Notes under the pieces: generated by a model | The model's input: only the letters and a program-made list of their open reading frames with translations | What the model was told of the DNA's origin: nothing | Database searches by the model: none | Position numbers and translations under genes: made by a program | NCBI RefSeq assembly: GCF_001040945.1 | Contig: NZ_CP011930.1 | Span: 3,901,021 to 3,965,020 of the forward strand | Source of the DNA: Herbaspirillum seropedicae | GTDB lineage: Bacteria; Pseudomonadota; Gammaproteobacteria; Burkholderiales; Burkholderiaceae_D | DNA length: 64,000 nucleotides | Direction: 5' to 3' | In this document: positions 46,621 to 57,148 of the stretch, in pieces | How the letters are laid out: every line of letters starts with the position of its first letter | Position numbering within the stretch: the stretch's first letter is position 1

Positions 46621-48057
46621 TCAGGAAACGCTGCTGGTGCCCGAATCGCCCGGCGCCTGGCTATCCTGCCAGCCGCCACCCAGCGCCTTGTACAGCGAGA
46701 CGGTGGCCTGCAGGCGCTGCAGCTTGATCTGGCCCAACTGGTTCTGGGCTTCGGAGAGAGTGCGCTGGGTGTCCAGCACCACCAGCAGGTCCTCGGCCCC
46801 GGCGCGATAGCGGATCTCGGCCAGCTCGAAGGCGAAACGGGCCTGGTCCACTTCACCTACCTTCAGGCGGTAACGCTCTTCCAGGCTACGGATCGCACCG
46901 AGCGCCTTTTCCACTTCGGAGAGCGACGTGATGACGCGCTGCCGGTAGACCTGCACCAGCTCTTCCTTCTGCGCGATGGCCAGGTCACGCTGGCCGCGCA
47001 GCTTGCCGCCGTCGAAGATGGGAGCGATCAATCCCGCGCCCAGGTTGGCGAACAGGTTGGGACCGTCGAACAGCGACAGCAAGGCGCTGCTCTGTGCGCC
47101 GGTGGAACCGGTCAGGGTGATGCTGGGGAAGAGTGCTGCGCGCGCCACGGCCACGTTGGCATTGGCGGCCGCCAGGCTGGCTTCGGCGCGACGGATATCC
47201 GGGCGGCGGGTCAGCAGTTCCGAGGGCAGGCCGGCGGAGATGCGCGGCATCTGGATGCGCGCCAGGCCTTTTTCTTCCACCTTGAAATTCTGCGGCGGGC
47301 GGCCCAGCAGGATGGCCAGCGCCGTCTGGGCGTCCTGTTCCTGCTGCTGCAGGTCGGGGATGAGCTGGCGCTGGTTGGCCAGGGCCGACCGCTGCCGCGC
47401 CAGGTCCAGCGGCGAAGCCGAACCGGCGCGGCTTTGCGCCTCGACCAGGCGCAAGACGCGCTCGGCATTCTGGACGTTCTGGCGCGCAATGGCCAGACGG
47501 TCGCGCAGCGACAGCACCTGCAGATAGGTGGAGACGATGCCGCTGGTGACCGTCAGGGCGACCGTCTCGCGGTCGTAGCGGTTGGCGCGCAAAGTGGCCT
47601 CGGCAGCCTCGACGCCGGCCCGGTTCTTGCCCCAGAAATCGATCTCGTAGCTGACCTGCAGGCTGGCGTTGGCCGTGTTGGTGGGCGTGCCACCGGAGAT
47701 GGGAATCTCGCGTGCAGCGCCAGCATTGATGCCGGCGCTGGGCAAGAGCGGCGCACCGGCGATGCGGGCCTGGGCTTCGGCCTGCTTCACGCGTGAATAG
47801 GCGGCGGCGATCTCGTAGTTGTTGCGCTGCCCTTGCTCCACCAATTCAGACAGTTCATTGCTGCCAAACTGCTTCCACCAGTCGGTATCGGGCCAGAGCT
47901 GCTCGGCGTGGGCGACATCGGCCGAGGCGCCGCCGCCCCATTTGTCGGGCACCTGCATTTCCAGGATGGGATCGGTCTGCACTTCGCGCATGGCGCAACC
48001 GCCGACGGCCAGCACCAGCGCGGCCGCCAGCGCCACGCGGGTGAACGCGGGCAACAT
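46621..48057 (-). CDS. NodT/OprM-type outer membrane efflux lipoprotein
   Basis: A protein of about 478 residues with a lipoprotein signal (MLPAFTRVALAAALVLAVGGCA) and two OEP repeats. The TolC-like helices include NNYEIAAAYSRVKQAEAQARIAGA and the LTRRPDIRRAEASLAAANANVAVARAALFPSI signature of the NodT family. It forms the outer membrane exit duct of tripartite pumps. The start is uncertain: 48057 gives the best signal length, while 48099 is an in-frame ATG. It follows a MacA-like adaptor on the same strand. Confidence 0.88.
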   Translation of the reverse strand: MLPAFTRVALAAALVLAVGGCAMREVQTDPILEMQVPDKWGGGASADVAHAEQLWPDTDWWKQFGSNELSELVEQGQRNNYEIAAAYSRVKQAEAQARIAGAPLLPSAGINAGAAREIPISGGTPTNTANASLQVSYEIDFWGKNRAGVEAAEATLRANRYDRETVALTVTSGIVSTYLQVLSLRDRLAIARQNVQNAERVLRLVEAQSRAGSASPLDLARQRSALANQRQLIPDLQQQEQDAQTALAILLGRPPQNFKVEEKGLARIQMPRISAGLPSELLTRRPDIRRAEASLAAANANVAVARAALFPSITLTGSTGAQSSALLSLFDGPNLFANLGAGLIAPIFDGGKLRGQRDLAIAQKEELVQVYRQRVITSLSEVEKALGAIRSLEERYRLKVGEVDQARFAFELAEIRYRAGAEDLLVVLDTQRTLSEAQNQLGQIKLQRLQATVSLYKALGGGWQDSQAPGDSGTSSVS

Positions 48058-48184
48058 AATGGGACTAACGGGGCAATGGGAGGAACGACTCGATCTCATG
48101 GGGCTGGTGCATCCAAACAGGGGACAGGAGGCCGCCCTGGCGGCAGGGCCTCTACTCTACATCAAGCAAGGGCAGACACGGCGT

Positions 48185-49393
48185 TCACTGGCGCGCAGCG
48201 GGCGCAACCGTGCTGGCCGCCGGGTTGGCCGGCAGCAGCACCTGCTCGCCTTCCTTCAGGCCCGACAAGACCTGGGCGCGCTCGTTATCGCGGATGCCGA
48301 TCTTGATCTTGCGGGTTTCCAGCTTGCCATCGGCGAGCACTACCTTCACGGTCTGGGTGCCATCCATGCCCGGCTTGGTCACCAGCGTGCGCGGAATGGT
48401 CGGCACATGCTCGGCGCGCGCCAGCACGAAATAGACATCGGCGCTCATGCCGCTCATCAATTCACGGCTGGGGTTGGCCACGTCGAAGAACACCGTGTAG
48501 AAGGCCTTCTTGCCCTGGCGACCGGAGTCGTCGGTGGGCAGCAGCATGATCTGGCGCAGCTTGCCGCTCCAGCGCTTGCCGGGATAGCCAGGGGTGGTGA
48601 AATAGGCTGTCATGCCCTTCTGCAGCCGGGTCACGTCTTCCTCGGCCACCGGCACCTGCACGGTCATGCGCGACAGATCGGCGATGCGCATGAGGGCTTC
48701 CTGGTTGGCGGCCACCATCTGGCCGGGACGCGCATTCAGGGTCACGATGGTGCCGCTGACCGGCGCTTCGATGCGGGTCTGCTTCTGCACCGCCTCGTCC
48801 TCGCGGATGGCTGCTTCGGTCTGCTGGATCTGGGCATTGGTGGCGTCCACTCTGGCCGCTGCCGCATACATGTTCATGCGGCTGGACTCATAGGATTCTT
48901 CGCGGGTGGCGTTCTCGGCCTTCAACTGGGTCTGGCGCTGGAATTGCAGCTGGGCGAAATCGAGCTGGGCATTCTGCCCGGCCAGCTCGGCCTTCAGGCG
49001 CGCCAGCGTGGCGCGGTTGTTCTCGATGCGGCTGCTCTGCACCGCCGGAGCAACGGTGGCCAGGAGCTTGCCCGCCTTGACGGTCTCGCCCACGACTACG
49101 TCCACGTCGGAAATCTGCCCGGCCACCTTTGACCCCACATCCACATAATCCTGGGCCACCACATTACCGGTGGCGTTGACGACCTGCTCCAGGTCGGCGC
49201 GCTCCACGGTCACCGTCTCCAGCTTGACCGGAATCGGCTTGGGCGCGGGCGGCGGCGGTTGCTGCCGCGAATACAGCCAGTAACCGCCACCCAGCACGAT
49301 CACCAGGGCCACGCTGCTCCACCAGGCCTTCTGTCGGGTCGGGGCATGCGTGGTGGGGACGATATGGGGAAGCGGGTCGTGCGGCTCGGTCAT
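48185..49393 (-). CDS. MacA-like periplasmic adaptor (membrane fusion protein)
   Basis: A 402-residue adaptor with one N-terminal membrane anchor (about 20-40, WWSSVALVIVLGGGYWLY). It has a biotinyl-lipoyl-like region (GSKVAGQISDVDVVVGETVKAG / TRIEAPVSGTIVTLNARPGQMV), a helical hairpin, and beta-barrel and membrane-proximal domains. It resembles MacA of MacAB-TolC, but no MacB ABC transporter or RND pump is encoded next to it; only the outer membrane factor follows. The ATG at 49393 (MTEPHDPLPH) is preferred. Five GATAC repeats lie just upstream. Confidence 0.87.
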   Translation of the reverse strand: MTEPHDPLPHIVPTTHAPTRQKAWWSSVALVIVLGGGYWLYSRQQPPPPAPKPIPVKLETVTVERADLEQVVNATGNVVAQDYVDVGSKVAGQISDVDVVVGETVKAGKLLATVAPAVQSSRIENNRATLARLKAELAGQNAQLDFAQLQFQRQTQLKAENATREESYESSRMNMYAAAARVDATNAQIQQTEAAIREDEAVQKQTRIEAPVSGTIVTLNARPGQMVAANQEALMRIADLSRMTVQVPVAEEDVTRLQKGMTAYFTTPGYPGKRWSGKLRQIMLLPTDDSGRQGKKAFYTVFFDVANPSRELMSGMSADVYFVLARAEHVPTIPRTLVTKPGMDGTQTVKVVLADGKLETRKIKIGIRDNERAQVLSGLKEGEQVLLPANPAASTVAPAARQ

Positions 49394-49407
49394 GATGGCT
49401 CGCGGCA

Positions 49408-49470
49408 AACGATACAAAAAAACGATACAAAAAAAGGGATACGACAAACGATACGACAAAGGGGATACGA
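49408..49470 (-). repeat. Five GATAC-containing repeats upstream of the adaptor gene
   Basis: GATAC recurs at 49411, 49424, 49438, 49450 and 49464, spaced 12-14 bases, inside imperfect units such as AAACGATACAAA and GGGATACGACAAA. The array is AT-rich and immediately precedes the adaptor start. It may be a slippage-derived spacer or an array of regulator sites. Confidence 0.6.
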
Positions 49471-49491
49471 AAAAATCATCCCAGAAAATGA

Positions 49492-49517
49492 TGACGGCCG
49501 GATGTCCCCGGCCGTCA
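49492..49517 (-). terminator. Hairpin downstream of opgH, probable terminator
   Basis: TGACGGCCGG (49492-49501) pairs perfectly with CCGGCCGTCA (49508-49517). On the minus strand it lies just after the opgH stop and is followed by a moderately T-rich stretch. Confidence 0.5.
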
Positions 49518-49534
49518 CAGCATTGCCCGCCCCC

Positions 49535-52183
49535 TCAGGCGGCCAGTGCTTGCGGTACTTGCTGGCCCAGCGCGACGCGCCAGTCCGGATGGATCTCCGG
49601 CGCGCCACTCCAGACCGCCTGGTGCAGCTGGGACAGCAAACCCGGTTCTTCCAGGATGCTGTTCTTCTGCTTGTCGCTGAGCGCGTCCGGTCCCTCCCTG
49701 AGCGCGGTGCGCACCAGCTTCTCGCGCAGGTGCTGGGTGAACTGTGGCACCTGCGGATGGGCATGGGCGGTGGCGCATACCAGCGCATTGAAGGAGGGAT
49801 CGACCACAGCCTCGACGAAGCCCGGCAGCGGCGGCGTTTCCTGCAACAGGCGCACGGTCTCGCGCAGCTCGAACGGTGGCGAGGTCTCTTCGGGGATCTT
49901 GAACAGACCGGCGCGGCGGAAGCCGCGTCCATACGTCACCCGCGAGGACAACACCGACACCGGCACCGACACCGCCAGCGAACCGGCGATGGGGATCAGC
50001 CACCAGATGAAGGAAGGATTGAGCCAGTAGACCAGCGCGCCCCAGGCCACGCCCAGCAGCGAATGCCAGCCATGGCGGCGCATCGCCTCGCCCCAGCCGG
50101 TTTCGTTGTCGGCCCGCGGGGGCGACTTCCAGCCGGCATTCCAGCCCAGGAAAGCACCCAGCACGAAGCGGGTATGGAAGAGCATGCGCACCGGCGCCAG
50201 CACCATGGAGAACAGCAGTTCGATCACCATGCTCAGGAACAGCGCCAGCGCGCCGCCGAATCCACGCGCGCCCTTCACCGCAAAGAGCAGCACGGCCAGG
50301 ATCTTGGGCAGGAACAGGATGGTAGCCGTGGCTGACACCAGCGCCAGGGCCTTTTCCGGATGCCATTCCGGCCAGATCGGGAAGAGCTGGCGCGGCGAAG
50401 TGAAATACTGCGGATCGATCAGCGTATGGGCCGCCAGCAGCACCGTGGAGAGGATCAGGAACAGCCCCCACAGCGGCGCCGACACATAGGCCATCACGCC
50501 AGTGACGAACACGGCGCGGTGCACGATGTGCATGCCGCGCGCCAGGAACAGGCGGAAGTTCATCAGGTTGCCCTGGCACCAGCGGCGATCGCGGCTCAAC
50601 TCGTCGAGCAGGTTGGGCGGCATCTCTTCATAGCTGCCGTCGAGGTCGTAGGCGATCCACACCGACCAGCCGGCGCGGCGCATCAGTGAAGCCTCGACGA
50701 AGTCGTGCGACATGATGGGCCCGGACAGGTTGCCCTTGCCCGGCAGCGGCGCCAGCGCGCAGTGCTTCATGAAGGGCTGCAGCCGGATGATGGCGTTGTG
50801 GCCCCAGAAGTGCGACTCGCCCAGTTGCCAGTAGTGCAGGCCGGCCGTAAACAGCGGCCCGTACACGCGGGTGGAGAACTGCTGGATGCGGGCATACAGC
50901 GTATCGCGGCCCGCTGCGCGGGGTGCGGTCTGGATGATGCCGGCACCCGGATGGGCTTCCATCAGGCGGGTCAGCTTGGTGAGGCATTCGCCGGTCATGA
51001 CGCTGTCGGCGTCCAGCACCACCATGTAGCGGTAGTCCGCGCCCCAGCGGCGGCAGAAGTCATCCAGGTTGCCGCTCTTGCGCTTGACGCGACGGCGGCG
51101 ATGGCGATAGAAGATGCGCCCGAAGCCGCCGGTCTCGCGGCAGAGGCGATTCCATGCAGCGGTTTCGGCTGCGCAGATGTCGGCCTCGCCGCTGTCGCTG
51201 AGGATGAAGAAGTCGAAATGCTGGATCTGGCCGGTGCGCTCCAGCGACTCATAGGTCGCCCGCAGGCCCGCGAAGACCCGCGCCACATCCTCGTTGCAGA
51301 TGGGCATGACGATGGCGGTGCGCGCCTCGGGCGCGATCTCGGTATTGCCGGCCTTCTCGTGCGAGATCAGGTATTTGTCGTCGCCCCGCATGAGGACCAG
51401 GAACCCGGTCATGGCCGTCCAGAAGCCCGCCGACACCCACAGGAACAGCAACCCGAACAGGAACAGCACCACCATTTCCAGCGGCTTGGTGCCGTGATAC
51501 GGCAGCACGTCGCTCATGAAGTAGGTGGCCATCGAGGTCTGCAACACCATCAGGATCAATAGCGTGATACGGCGCACATTGCCCGTATGCTGCCAGTGGC
51601 CCTTGGGATCGGGCGCCTCGGACTGGTCCAGGTGATCTTCGATGTAGCGCGGTTCGTCGTCCACCGGCGGGGGCGTTTCCACCACCTTGGCGCGGCCCTT
51701 GCGGGCGCGCCGCCAGCGGCTGGGACGGCGTTCCAGGCGGCGGTTTTCTTCTTCCACCCAGCGCGAGAACGGATTGAGCTCGCCCCAAGGACGCGGCACC
51801 ATGGACTTGCGATGCATGGGCGGCCCCACCGGAATGCGCGGCTGGCCGCGTTCCTGGCCGATCGGTGGCACGGGGGCGCCCTGCACTGTCAGTGCAGCCT
51901 GCGCAGCGGGGACGGCAGAGGGCGTGGCAGCCGGATAGAGCAGGCGCAGGCGCGCATCGACCGAGGCCTGCGCAGCGGGGCCGGCCTGGCTAGCGTCAAG
52001 GCCAGAGGCCTCGGCCAGCACGCGGTGCAGATCGGCCACCGGATCACCGGAGCCGATCGCCCCCGCCCGCGCTGCCAGGTCCTGGCGTTGCTCAGGCGAC
52101 AGCGGCAGGCGCGCGAGATAATCGTCGAGCGCCTGCGAAGCTGCCGAAGTCTGCCTTAGTTGGGGGGTAATATGTAGCTCCAC
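49535..52183 (-). CDS. opgH: Glucans biosynthesis glucosyltransferase H
   Basis: An 882-residue inner-membrane glycosyltransferase 2 that polymerises UDP-glucose into the beta-1,2 backbone of osmoregulated periplasmic glucans. The N-terminal 190 residues are cytoplasmic. Membrane spans begin at about 208 ([22 protein letters not shown]) and 236. The catalytic domain has [38 protein letters not shown] and [12 protein letters not shown] (the QxxRW-type motif). More spans follow from about 540. The start overlaps the end of opgG by 28 bases, so the pair is translationally coupled, as in E. coli mdoGH. Confidence 0.94.
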   Translation of the reverse strand: MELHITPQLRQTSAASQALDDYLARLPLSPEQRQDLAARAGAIGSGDPVADLHRVLAEASGLDASQAGPAAQASVDARLRLLYPAATPSAVPAAQAALTVQGAPVPPIGQERGQPRIPVGPPMHRKSMVPRPWGELNPFSRWVEEENRRLERRPSRWRRARKGRAKVVETPPPVDDEPRYIEDHLDQSEAPDPKGHWQHTGNVRRITLLILMVLQTSMATYFMSDVLPYHGTKPLEMVVLFLFGLLFLWVSAGFWTAMTGFLVLMRGDDKYLISHEKAGNTEIAPEARTAIVMPICNEDVARVFAGLRATYESLERTGQIQHFDFFILSDSGEADICAAETAAWNRLCRETGGFGRIFYRHRRRRVKRKSGNLDDFCRRWGADYRYMVVLDADSVMTGECLTKLTRLMEAHPGAGIIQTAPRAAGRDTLYARIQQFSTRVYGPLFTAGLHYWQLGESHFWGHNAIIRLQPFMKHCALAPLPGKGNLSGPIMSHDFVEASLMRRAGWSVWIAYDLDGSYEEMPPNLLDELSRDRRWCQGNLMNFRLFLARGMHIVHRAVFVTGVMAYVSAPLWGLFLILSTVLLAAHTLIDPQYFTSPRQLFPIWPEWHPEKALALVSATATILFLPKILAVLLFAVKGARGFGGALALFLSMVIELLFSMVLAPVRMLFHTRFVLGAFLGWNAGWKSPPRADNETGWGEAMRRHGWHSLLGVAWGALVYWLNPSFIWWLIPIAGSLAVSVPVSVLSSRVTYGRGFRRAGLFKIPEETSPPFELRETVRLLQETPPLPGFVEAVVDPSFNALVCATAHAHPQVPQFTQHLREKLVRTALREGPDALSDKQKNSILEEPGLLSQLHQAVWSGAPEIHPDWRVALGQQVPQALAA

Positions 52184-53781
52184 GTTTCAGACAAGGTTGT
52201 GCCGCCATTGGCGTTGCGCAGGAAACCGCGCAGCTCGACAGGCTTGTTTTCTTCAGTCCGGCGCAGCTTGACTTCCACGCGCCAGCCGCCGGTCGCTTCA
52301 TTCTTGCGGGTGGTCACGCTGGCCAGCTTGCCATTGGCATCGGCCTCGACCACCCCTTCCACACGCGCATTGGCGGGCAGTTTCTTGAGGTTGCCGCCGT
52401 CGAAGTCGATCGACAGCTGCTGCACATCATCGGTCTTGCCTTCCTGCTTGGGCCGGTAGCCGTGACCGAACAGGGTCTGGGTGACATAGGCCAGGGGCGG
52501 ACGCTTTTCATTGTCCTTCTGCCACGACAGGCGGTATTCCACGTTGAACGGCTGGCCCGGCTTGGGCAGCGTATTGGGAATCCAGTAGGCCACGATATTG
52601 TCGTTGGTCTCGTCGGGCGTGGGGATCTGCACCAGCTCCACGCGCCCCGAACCCCACTTGCCCTTGGGCTCGACCCAGGCGCTGGGACGGGCCTGGTAGT
52701 TGTAGTCCAGGTCTTCGTAATGCGAGAAGCTGCGATCACGCTGCATCAGGCCAAAGCCCAGCGGATTGTCGAAGGAGAACGAGGTCACCAGCAGGCGCTT
52801 GGGGTTCACCAGCGGACGCCACAGCCATTCGCCCGTCCCCGACTGCATGGCCAGGCCATCCGAATCATGCACTTCCGGACGGAAGTCGTCGGCCGGACCG
52901 GGCTGGTTCTCGCCAAAGAGGAACATGCTGGTCAGCGGGGCGATGCCCAGCTTGGTCACGTTGCTGCGCAGGTAGAGCTGGGCCTTGACGTCCATGACCG
53001 TATCGGCGCCCGGCTTGAGCACGAAGCGGTAGGCCCCAGTGGCGCGTGGCGAATCCAGCAGCGCGTAGATCACCAGTTCCTTCGATTCGGCGGAGGGACG
53101 CTCCAGCCAGAATTCGGTAAAGCGCGGGAATTCCTCGCCCGAATAGAGCGCGGTGTCGATGGCCAGGCCGCGTGCCGACAGGCCGTAGCTTTGTCCCTTG
53201 CCGAGCGCGCGGAAGTAGCTGGCGCCGTGGAAGGTCAGCACATCATCCTTGACCTTGGCCGAATTGACCGGGAAACGCACCCGGAAACCGGCAAAACCGA
53301 GGTTGCGCAGGCTGCGCGGATCAACGCTGCGGGTGGCGCTGTAGTCGAACAGCGCGGGATTGAAATGGATCTCGCGCACCGCATCGCCGACCACTTCATT
53401 GACCTTGATCGGCTCGGTATAGCTGGCGCCGAGGTGGATGAAGGACAGTTCGAAGGGCAGCTTCTGGGCGCGCCAGTAGGACTTGTCGTCGCGGAAATAG
53501 ATCTGGCTGGCCTGTTCGTAGCTCAGGTCCTTGAGGGACTTGGGCAGCTCGTCGGCGGGCTTCTTGTAGGACTTGCCGGCCAGCGCCTTGGCGCGGGCGG
53601 CGACCGTATTGAAATCGAACGCCAGGGCGGCCTGCGGCAGCGCCAGGGCCAGCAAGCCCGCAAGGGTTGCCGGAACGGCAAGCCGACGCCACCAGGATGA
53701 TCGTAAGGCGCTGCGCTCGCACAAAGGTGCGCAGGCAGGCCCGGAGGTGGTGTGAAGCAGCATTATTGTTTTGTCTGACAT
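52156..53781 (-). CDS. opgG: Periplasmic glucans biosynthesis protein G
   Basis: A 541-residue periplasmic protein with a long N-terminal region and hydrophobic signal core ([21 protein letters not shown], then [19 protein letters not shown], the mature OpgG/OpgD start). Typical motifs are [46 protein letters not shown] and [21 protein letters not shown]. It is needed for branching or release of periplasmic glucans made by OpgH. I use the ATG at 53781. It is divergent from folA. Confidence 0.93.
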   Translation of the reverse strand: MSDKTIMLLHTTSGPACAPLCERSALRSSWWRRLAVPATLAGLLALALPQAALAFDFNTVAARAKALAGKSYKKPADELPKSLKDLSYEQASQIYFRDDKSYWRAQKLPFELSFIHLGASYTEPIKVNEVVGDAVREIHFNPALFDYSATRSVDPRSLRNLGFAGFRVRFPVNSAKVKDDVLTFHGASYFRALGKGQSYGLSARGLAIDTALYSGEEFPRFTEFWLERPSAESKELVIYALLDSPRATGAYRFVLKPGADTVMDVKAQLYLRSNVTKLGIAPLTSMFLFGENQPGPADDFRPEVHDSDGLAMQSGTGEWLWRPLVNPKRLLVTSFSFDNPLGFGLMQRDRSFSHYEDLDYNYQARPSAWVEPKGKWGSGRVELVQIPTPDETNDNIVAYWIPNTLPKPGQPFNVEYRLSWQKDNEKRPPLAYVTQTLFGHGYRPKQEGKTDDVQQLSIDFDGGNLKKLPANARVEGVVEADANGKLASVTTRKNEATGGWRVEVKLRRTEENKPVELRGFLRNANGGTTLSETWSYILPPN

Positions 53782-54107
53782 GCAATTTTCTGGTTGAGTG
53801 CCTTCCGCTGGCGCAGAGGCTGCAGCGCCGGCCCGGAAAGCAGGCGCTAGTTTACCCAAATGTCGTGGGGAGTGTTCGTATAGATGGGAGGTTCCGCATC
53901 AAAGTGCAAGCTTGATGGTCAGCAAGCTGCCCTCGCCCACCCAAGTGCTGCGTGCTCGCAGGAGCACGGTTTCAGGTATAAAGGCAGGCGCAGGTGCAGA
54001 AAGTTCCGTGGCGCAGCATGGCTGCTGTAACATTATGCGTCTGAAGACAAGCTCGCCGGCCCTTGCGCCGGCCTGCTCCCACCCATCCCAGGCAAGACAG
54101 CATCCGC
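53782..54107. other. Divergent control region between opgG and folA
   Basis: 326 bases without a believable gene. It holds a CGTGCTC/GAGCACG inverted repeat (53951-53968) and a TATAAA hexamer on the plus strand (53977-53982) lacking a clear -35. No firm promoter call is possible by eye. Confidence 0.4.
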
Positions 54108-54602
54108 ATGACCACCTCCTCCGGCCAGCTCACCCTCATCGTCGCCACCGACCTCAACAACGGCATCGGCATCAACAACACCCTGCCTTGGCGGCTGCCG
54201 GAAGACCTGGCGCATTTCAAGCGCACCACCTCGGGCCATGCCATCCTGATGGGACGCAAGACCTTCGATTCCATCGGCCGCCCCTTGCCCAACCGTCGCA
54301 ACATCGTCATCACCCGCAATGCCGGCTGGCAACATGACGGGGTGGAAACCGCGGGCTCGCTGCAGGAAGCCGCGGCCCTCTGCGCCGGTGCGCCGGCCTT
54401 CATCATCGGCGGCGCACAGATCTATGCCGAGGCGCTGCCCCTGGCCGATCGCCTCATCATTACCCGCATCGCCCAGACCTTCGACTGCGACGCCTTCTTC
54501 CCGGCGCTGGACCAGCAGGTCTGGCAGGAAACCGCGCGCGAAGAACACCACTCCGAAACTTCCGGATTGGACTACGCTTTTGTGACATACGAAAGACGTT
54601 GA
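54108..54602 (+). CDS. folA: Dihydrofolate reductase
   Basis: A 164-residue chromosomal DHFR that regenerates tetrahydrofolate for thymidylate synthesis. LTLIVATDLNNGIGINNTLPWRLPEDLAHFKRTT contains the Met20-type loop (GIGINNTLPW) and the catalytic acid (Glu/Asp in LPEDLAHFK). MGRKTFDSIGRPLPNRRNIV and FIIGGAQIYAEAL are the NADPH motifs. The ATG at 54108 is chosen by family start. Confidence 0.95.
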   Translation: MTTSSGQLTLIVATDLNNGIGINNTLPWRLPEDLAHFKRTTSGHAILMGRKTFDSIGRPLPNRRNIVITRNAGWQHDGVETAGSLQEAAALCAGAPAFIIGGAQIYAEALPLADRLIITRIAQTFDCDAFFPALDQQVWQETAREEHHSETSGLDYAFVTYERR

Positions 54603-54815
54603 AAGCAGGCCGCAGGCAAGCTGTTGTTTTTTCCCATTTTTGCATAAACTGCCCAGCTCTTTGGCGCATATTCCGCACACGCGGCGCGCATATCTGCGAC
54701 AATCCCGCTTTCATTTTTTCCGGCGCGCAAGCACTGCCAGCCCAGGCGCTTTTCCTTTGACCCCTGCGCGCGCCCGCCTACCCGGCCCCAGCGCGCGCGA
54801 AGCCTGGAGAATTCC

Positions 54816-57068
54816 ATGAAATTCCGATTCCCCATCGTCATCATCGACGAAGACTTCCGCTCCGAAAACACCTCGGGCCTGGGCATCCGCGCCCTGGCCG
54901 ACGCCATCGAAGCCGAAGGCATGGAAGTGCTGGGCGTGACCAGCTACGGCGACCTGGCCCAGTTCGCCCAGCAGCAGTCGCGCGCCTCGGCCTTCATCCT
55001 CTCCATCGACGACGAGGAAATGGGCGCGGGTTCCGACGAAGAGACCGACCACGCCCTCAAGGCCCTGCGCGCCTTCGTGAGCGAGATCCGGCACAAGAAC
55101 GCCGACATCCCCATCTACCTCTACGGTGAAACCCGCACCTCGCGCCACATCCCCAACGATGTGCTGCGCGAACTGCACGGCTTCATCCACATGTTCGAAG
55201 ACACCCCGGAGTTCGTGGCCCGCCACATCATCCGCGAAGCCAAGTCCTACCTGGACGGCCTGGCCCCGCCGTTCTTCCGCGCCCTGGTCGATTACGCCCA
55301 GGACGGCTCCTATTCCTGGCACTGCCCCGGCCACTCCGGCGGCGTGGCCTTCCTGAAGTCGCCCGTGGGCCAGATGTTCCACCAGTTCTTCGGCGAACGC
55401 ATGCTGCGCGCCGACGTCTGCAACGCCGTGGAAGAACTGGGCCAGTTGCTGGACCACACCGGCCCGGTGGCCAACTCGGAGCGCAATGCGGCGCGCATCT
55501 TCAATGCCGACCACTGCTACTTCGTCACCAACGGCACCTCGACCTCCAACAAGATGGTCTGGCACTCGACAGTCGCCCCTGGCGACATCGTGGTGGTGGA
55601 CCGCAACTGCCACAAGTCCATCCTGCATTCCATCATCATGACCGGCGCGATCCCCGTGTTCCTGATGCCCACGCGCAACCACCTGGGCATCATCGGCCCG
55701 ATCCCGCTGGAAGAGTTCACCCTGGAAAGCATCCAGAAAAAGATCGAAGCCAACCCCTTCGCCCGCGAAGCCAAGAACAAGAAGCCGCGCATCCTGACCA
55801 TCACCCAGTCGACCTACGACGGCGTGGTCTATAACGTCGAGACATTGAAGGACATGCTCGACGGCGAGATCGAGACCCTGCACTTCGACGAAGCCTGGTT
55901 GCCGCACGCCACCTTCCACGACTTCTACAAGGATATGCACGCCATCGGCAAGGACCGTCCGCGCGCCAAGAAGTCGCTGATCTTCTCGACCCAATCGACC
56001 CACAAGCTGCTGGCCGGCCTCTCCCAGGCCTCGCAGATCCTGGTGCGCGAATCGGAAACCGTGAAGCTGGACGAGGACGCCTTCAACGAAGCCTTCCTGA
56101 TGCACACCTCGACCTCGCCGCAATACTCCATCATCGCCTCCTGCGACGTGGCGGCCGCCATGATGGAAGCGCCGGGCGGCACCGCCCTGGTGGAAGAAAG
56201 CATCCTGGAGGCGCTGGACTTCCGTCGCGCCATGAAAAAGATCGACCAGGAATTCGGCGATGAGTGGTGGTTCCAGGTCTGGGGCCCCAACAGCTTCGCC
56301 GCTGACGGCATCGGCGAGCGCGAAGACTGGGTCATCAAGGCCGAGGACGACTGGCACGGGTTCGGCAATCTGGCCCCGGGCTTCAACATGCTGGACCCGA
56401 TCAAGGCCACCATCGTCAACCCCGGCCTGGCCTTGAACGGCCAGTTCGGCGAGACCGGCATCCCCGCCTCCATCGTGACCAAGTACCTGGCCGAGCACGG
56501 CGTGATCGTGGAAAAGTGCGGCCTGTATTCCTTCTTCATCATGTTCACCATCGGCATTACCAAGGGCCGCTGGAACACCCTGGTGACGGCGCTGCAGCAG
56601 TTCAAGGACGACTACGACAAGAACCAGCCGATCTGGCGCATCCTGCCCGAGTTCGCCCAGCGCAACCCACGCTACGAGCGTCTGGGCCTGCGCGACCTGT
56701 GCCAGCAGATCCACGAGACCTACCGCGCCTATGACGTGGCCCGCCTGACCACCGAGATGTACCTCTCGGACATGCAGCCGGCCATGAAGCCTTCGGACGC
56801 CTTCTCCAAGATGGCGCACCGCGAGATCGAGCGCGTCCCCCTGGACGAACTGGAAGGCCGTGTCACCTCGATCCTGCTCACCCCCTATCCGCCGGGTATT
56901 CCCCTGCTGATCCCGGGCGAGATCTTCAACAAGACCATCGTCGACTACCTGAAGTTTGCACGTGATTTCAACGAGAAATTCCCCGGCTTCGAAACCGACG
57001 TGCACGGTCTGGTCAAGCGCGAAGTCAACGGCCGCCGCGATTACTTCGTGGACTGCGTCAAGCAGTAA
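54816..57068 (+). CDS. Orn/Lys/Arg decarboxylase (large, PLP-dependent)
   Basis: A 750-residue fold-type I decarboxylase. An N-terminal receiver-like wing domain (about 1-130) comes first, then the PLP barrel with SWHCPGHSGGVAFLKSP and FVTNGTSTSNKMVWHS. The Schiff-base Lys lies in STQSTHKLLAGLSQ, and the C-terminal domain has LLTPYPPGIPLLIPGE. It produces a polyamine (agmatine, cadaverine or putrescine) and consumes a proton. I cannot assign the substrate by eye; the length fits biodegradative arginine or lysine decarboxylases. No antiporter gene is adjacent, so a biosynthetic role is as likely as acid resistance. Confidence 0.92.
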   Translation: MKFRFPIVIIDEDFRSENTSGLGIRALADAIEAEGMEVLGVTSYGDLAQFAQQQSRASAFILSIDDEEMGAGSDEETDHALKALRAFVSEIRHKNADIPIYLYGETRTSRHIPNDVLRELHGFIHMFEDTPEFVARHIIREAKSYLDGLAPPFFRALVDYAQDGSYSWHCPGHSGGVAFLKSPVGQMFHQFFGERMLRADVCNAVEELGQLLDHTGPVANSERNAARIFNADHCYFVTNGTSTSNKMVWHSTVAPGDIVVVDRNCHKSILHSIIMTGAIPVFLMPTRNHLGIIGPIPLEEFTLESIQKKIEANPFAREAKNKKPRILTITQSTYDGVVYNVETLKDMLDGEIETLHFDEAWLPHATFHDFYKDMHAIGKDRPRAKKSLIFSTQSTHKLLAGLSQASQILVRESETVKLDEDAFNEAFLMHTSTSPQYSIIASCDVAAAMMEAPGGTALVEESILEALDFRRAMKKIDQEFGDEWWFQVWGPNSFAADGIGEREDWVIKAEDDWHGFGNLAPGFNMLDPIKATIVNPGLALNGQFGETGIPASIVTKYLAEHGVIVEKCGLYSFFIMFTIGITKGRWNTLVTALQQFKDDYDKNQPIWRILPEFAQRNPRYERLGLRDLCQQIHETYRAYDVARLTTEMYLSDMQPAMKPSDAFSKMAHREIERVPLDELEGRVTSILLTPYPPGIPLLIPGEIFNKTIVDYLKFARDFNEKFPGFETDVHGLVKREVNGRRDYFVDCVKQ

Positions 57069-57085
57069 GCCTCAGCGCTGCCAGT

Positions 57086-57130
57086 AAAACAAACAGCCGA
57101 TGCCTGCGAGGGCATCGGCTGTTTGTTTTT
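57086..57130. terminator. Bidirectional intrinsic terminator
   Basis: A 19-bp perfect stem (57086-57104 with 57111-57129), core CAGCCGATGCC, 6-base loop, with A and T runs on both sides. It separates the decarboxylase gene from the convergent chromate transporter genes. Confidence 0.93.
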
Positions 57131-57148
57131 GCTCCGGCAGACGCGCCG

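Noticed and set aside
54711..57005. 764-codon minus-strand ORF
   Set aside because: Antisense of the PLP decarboxylase gene, with the typical low-complexity composition of GC-rich shadows.
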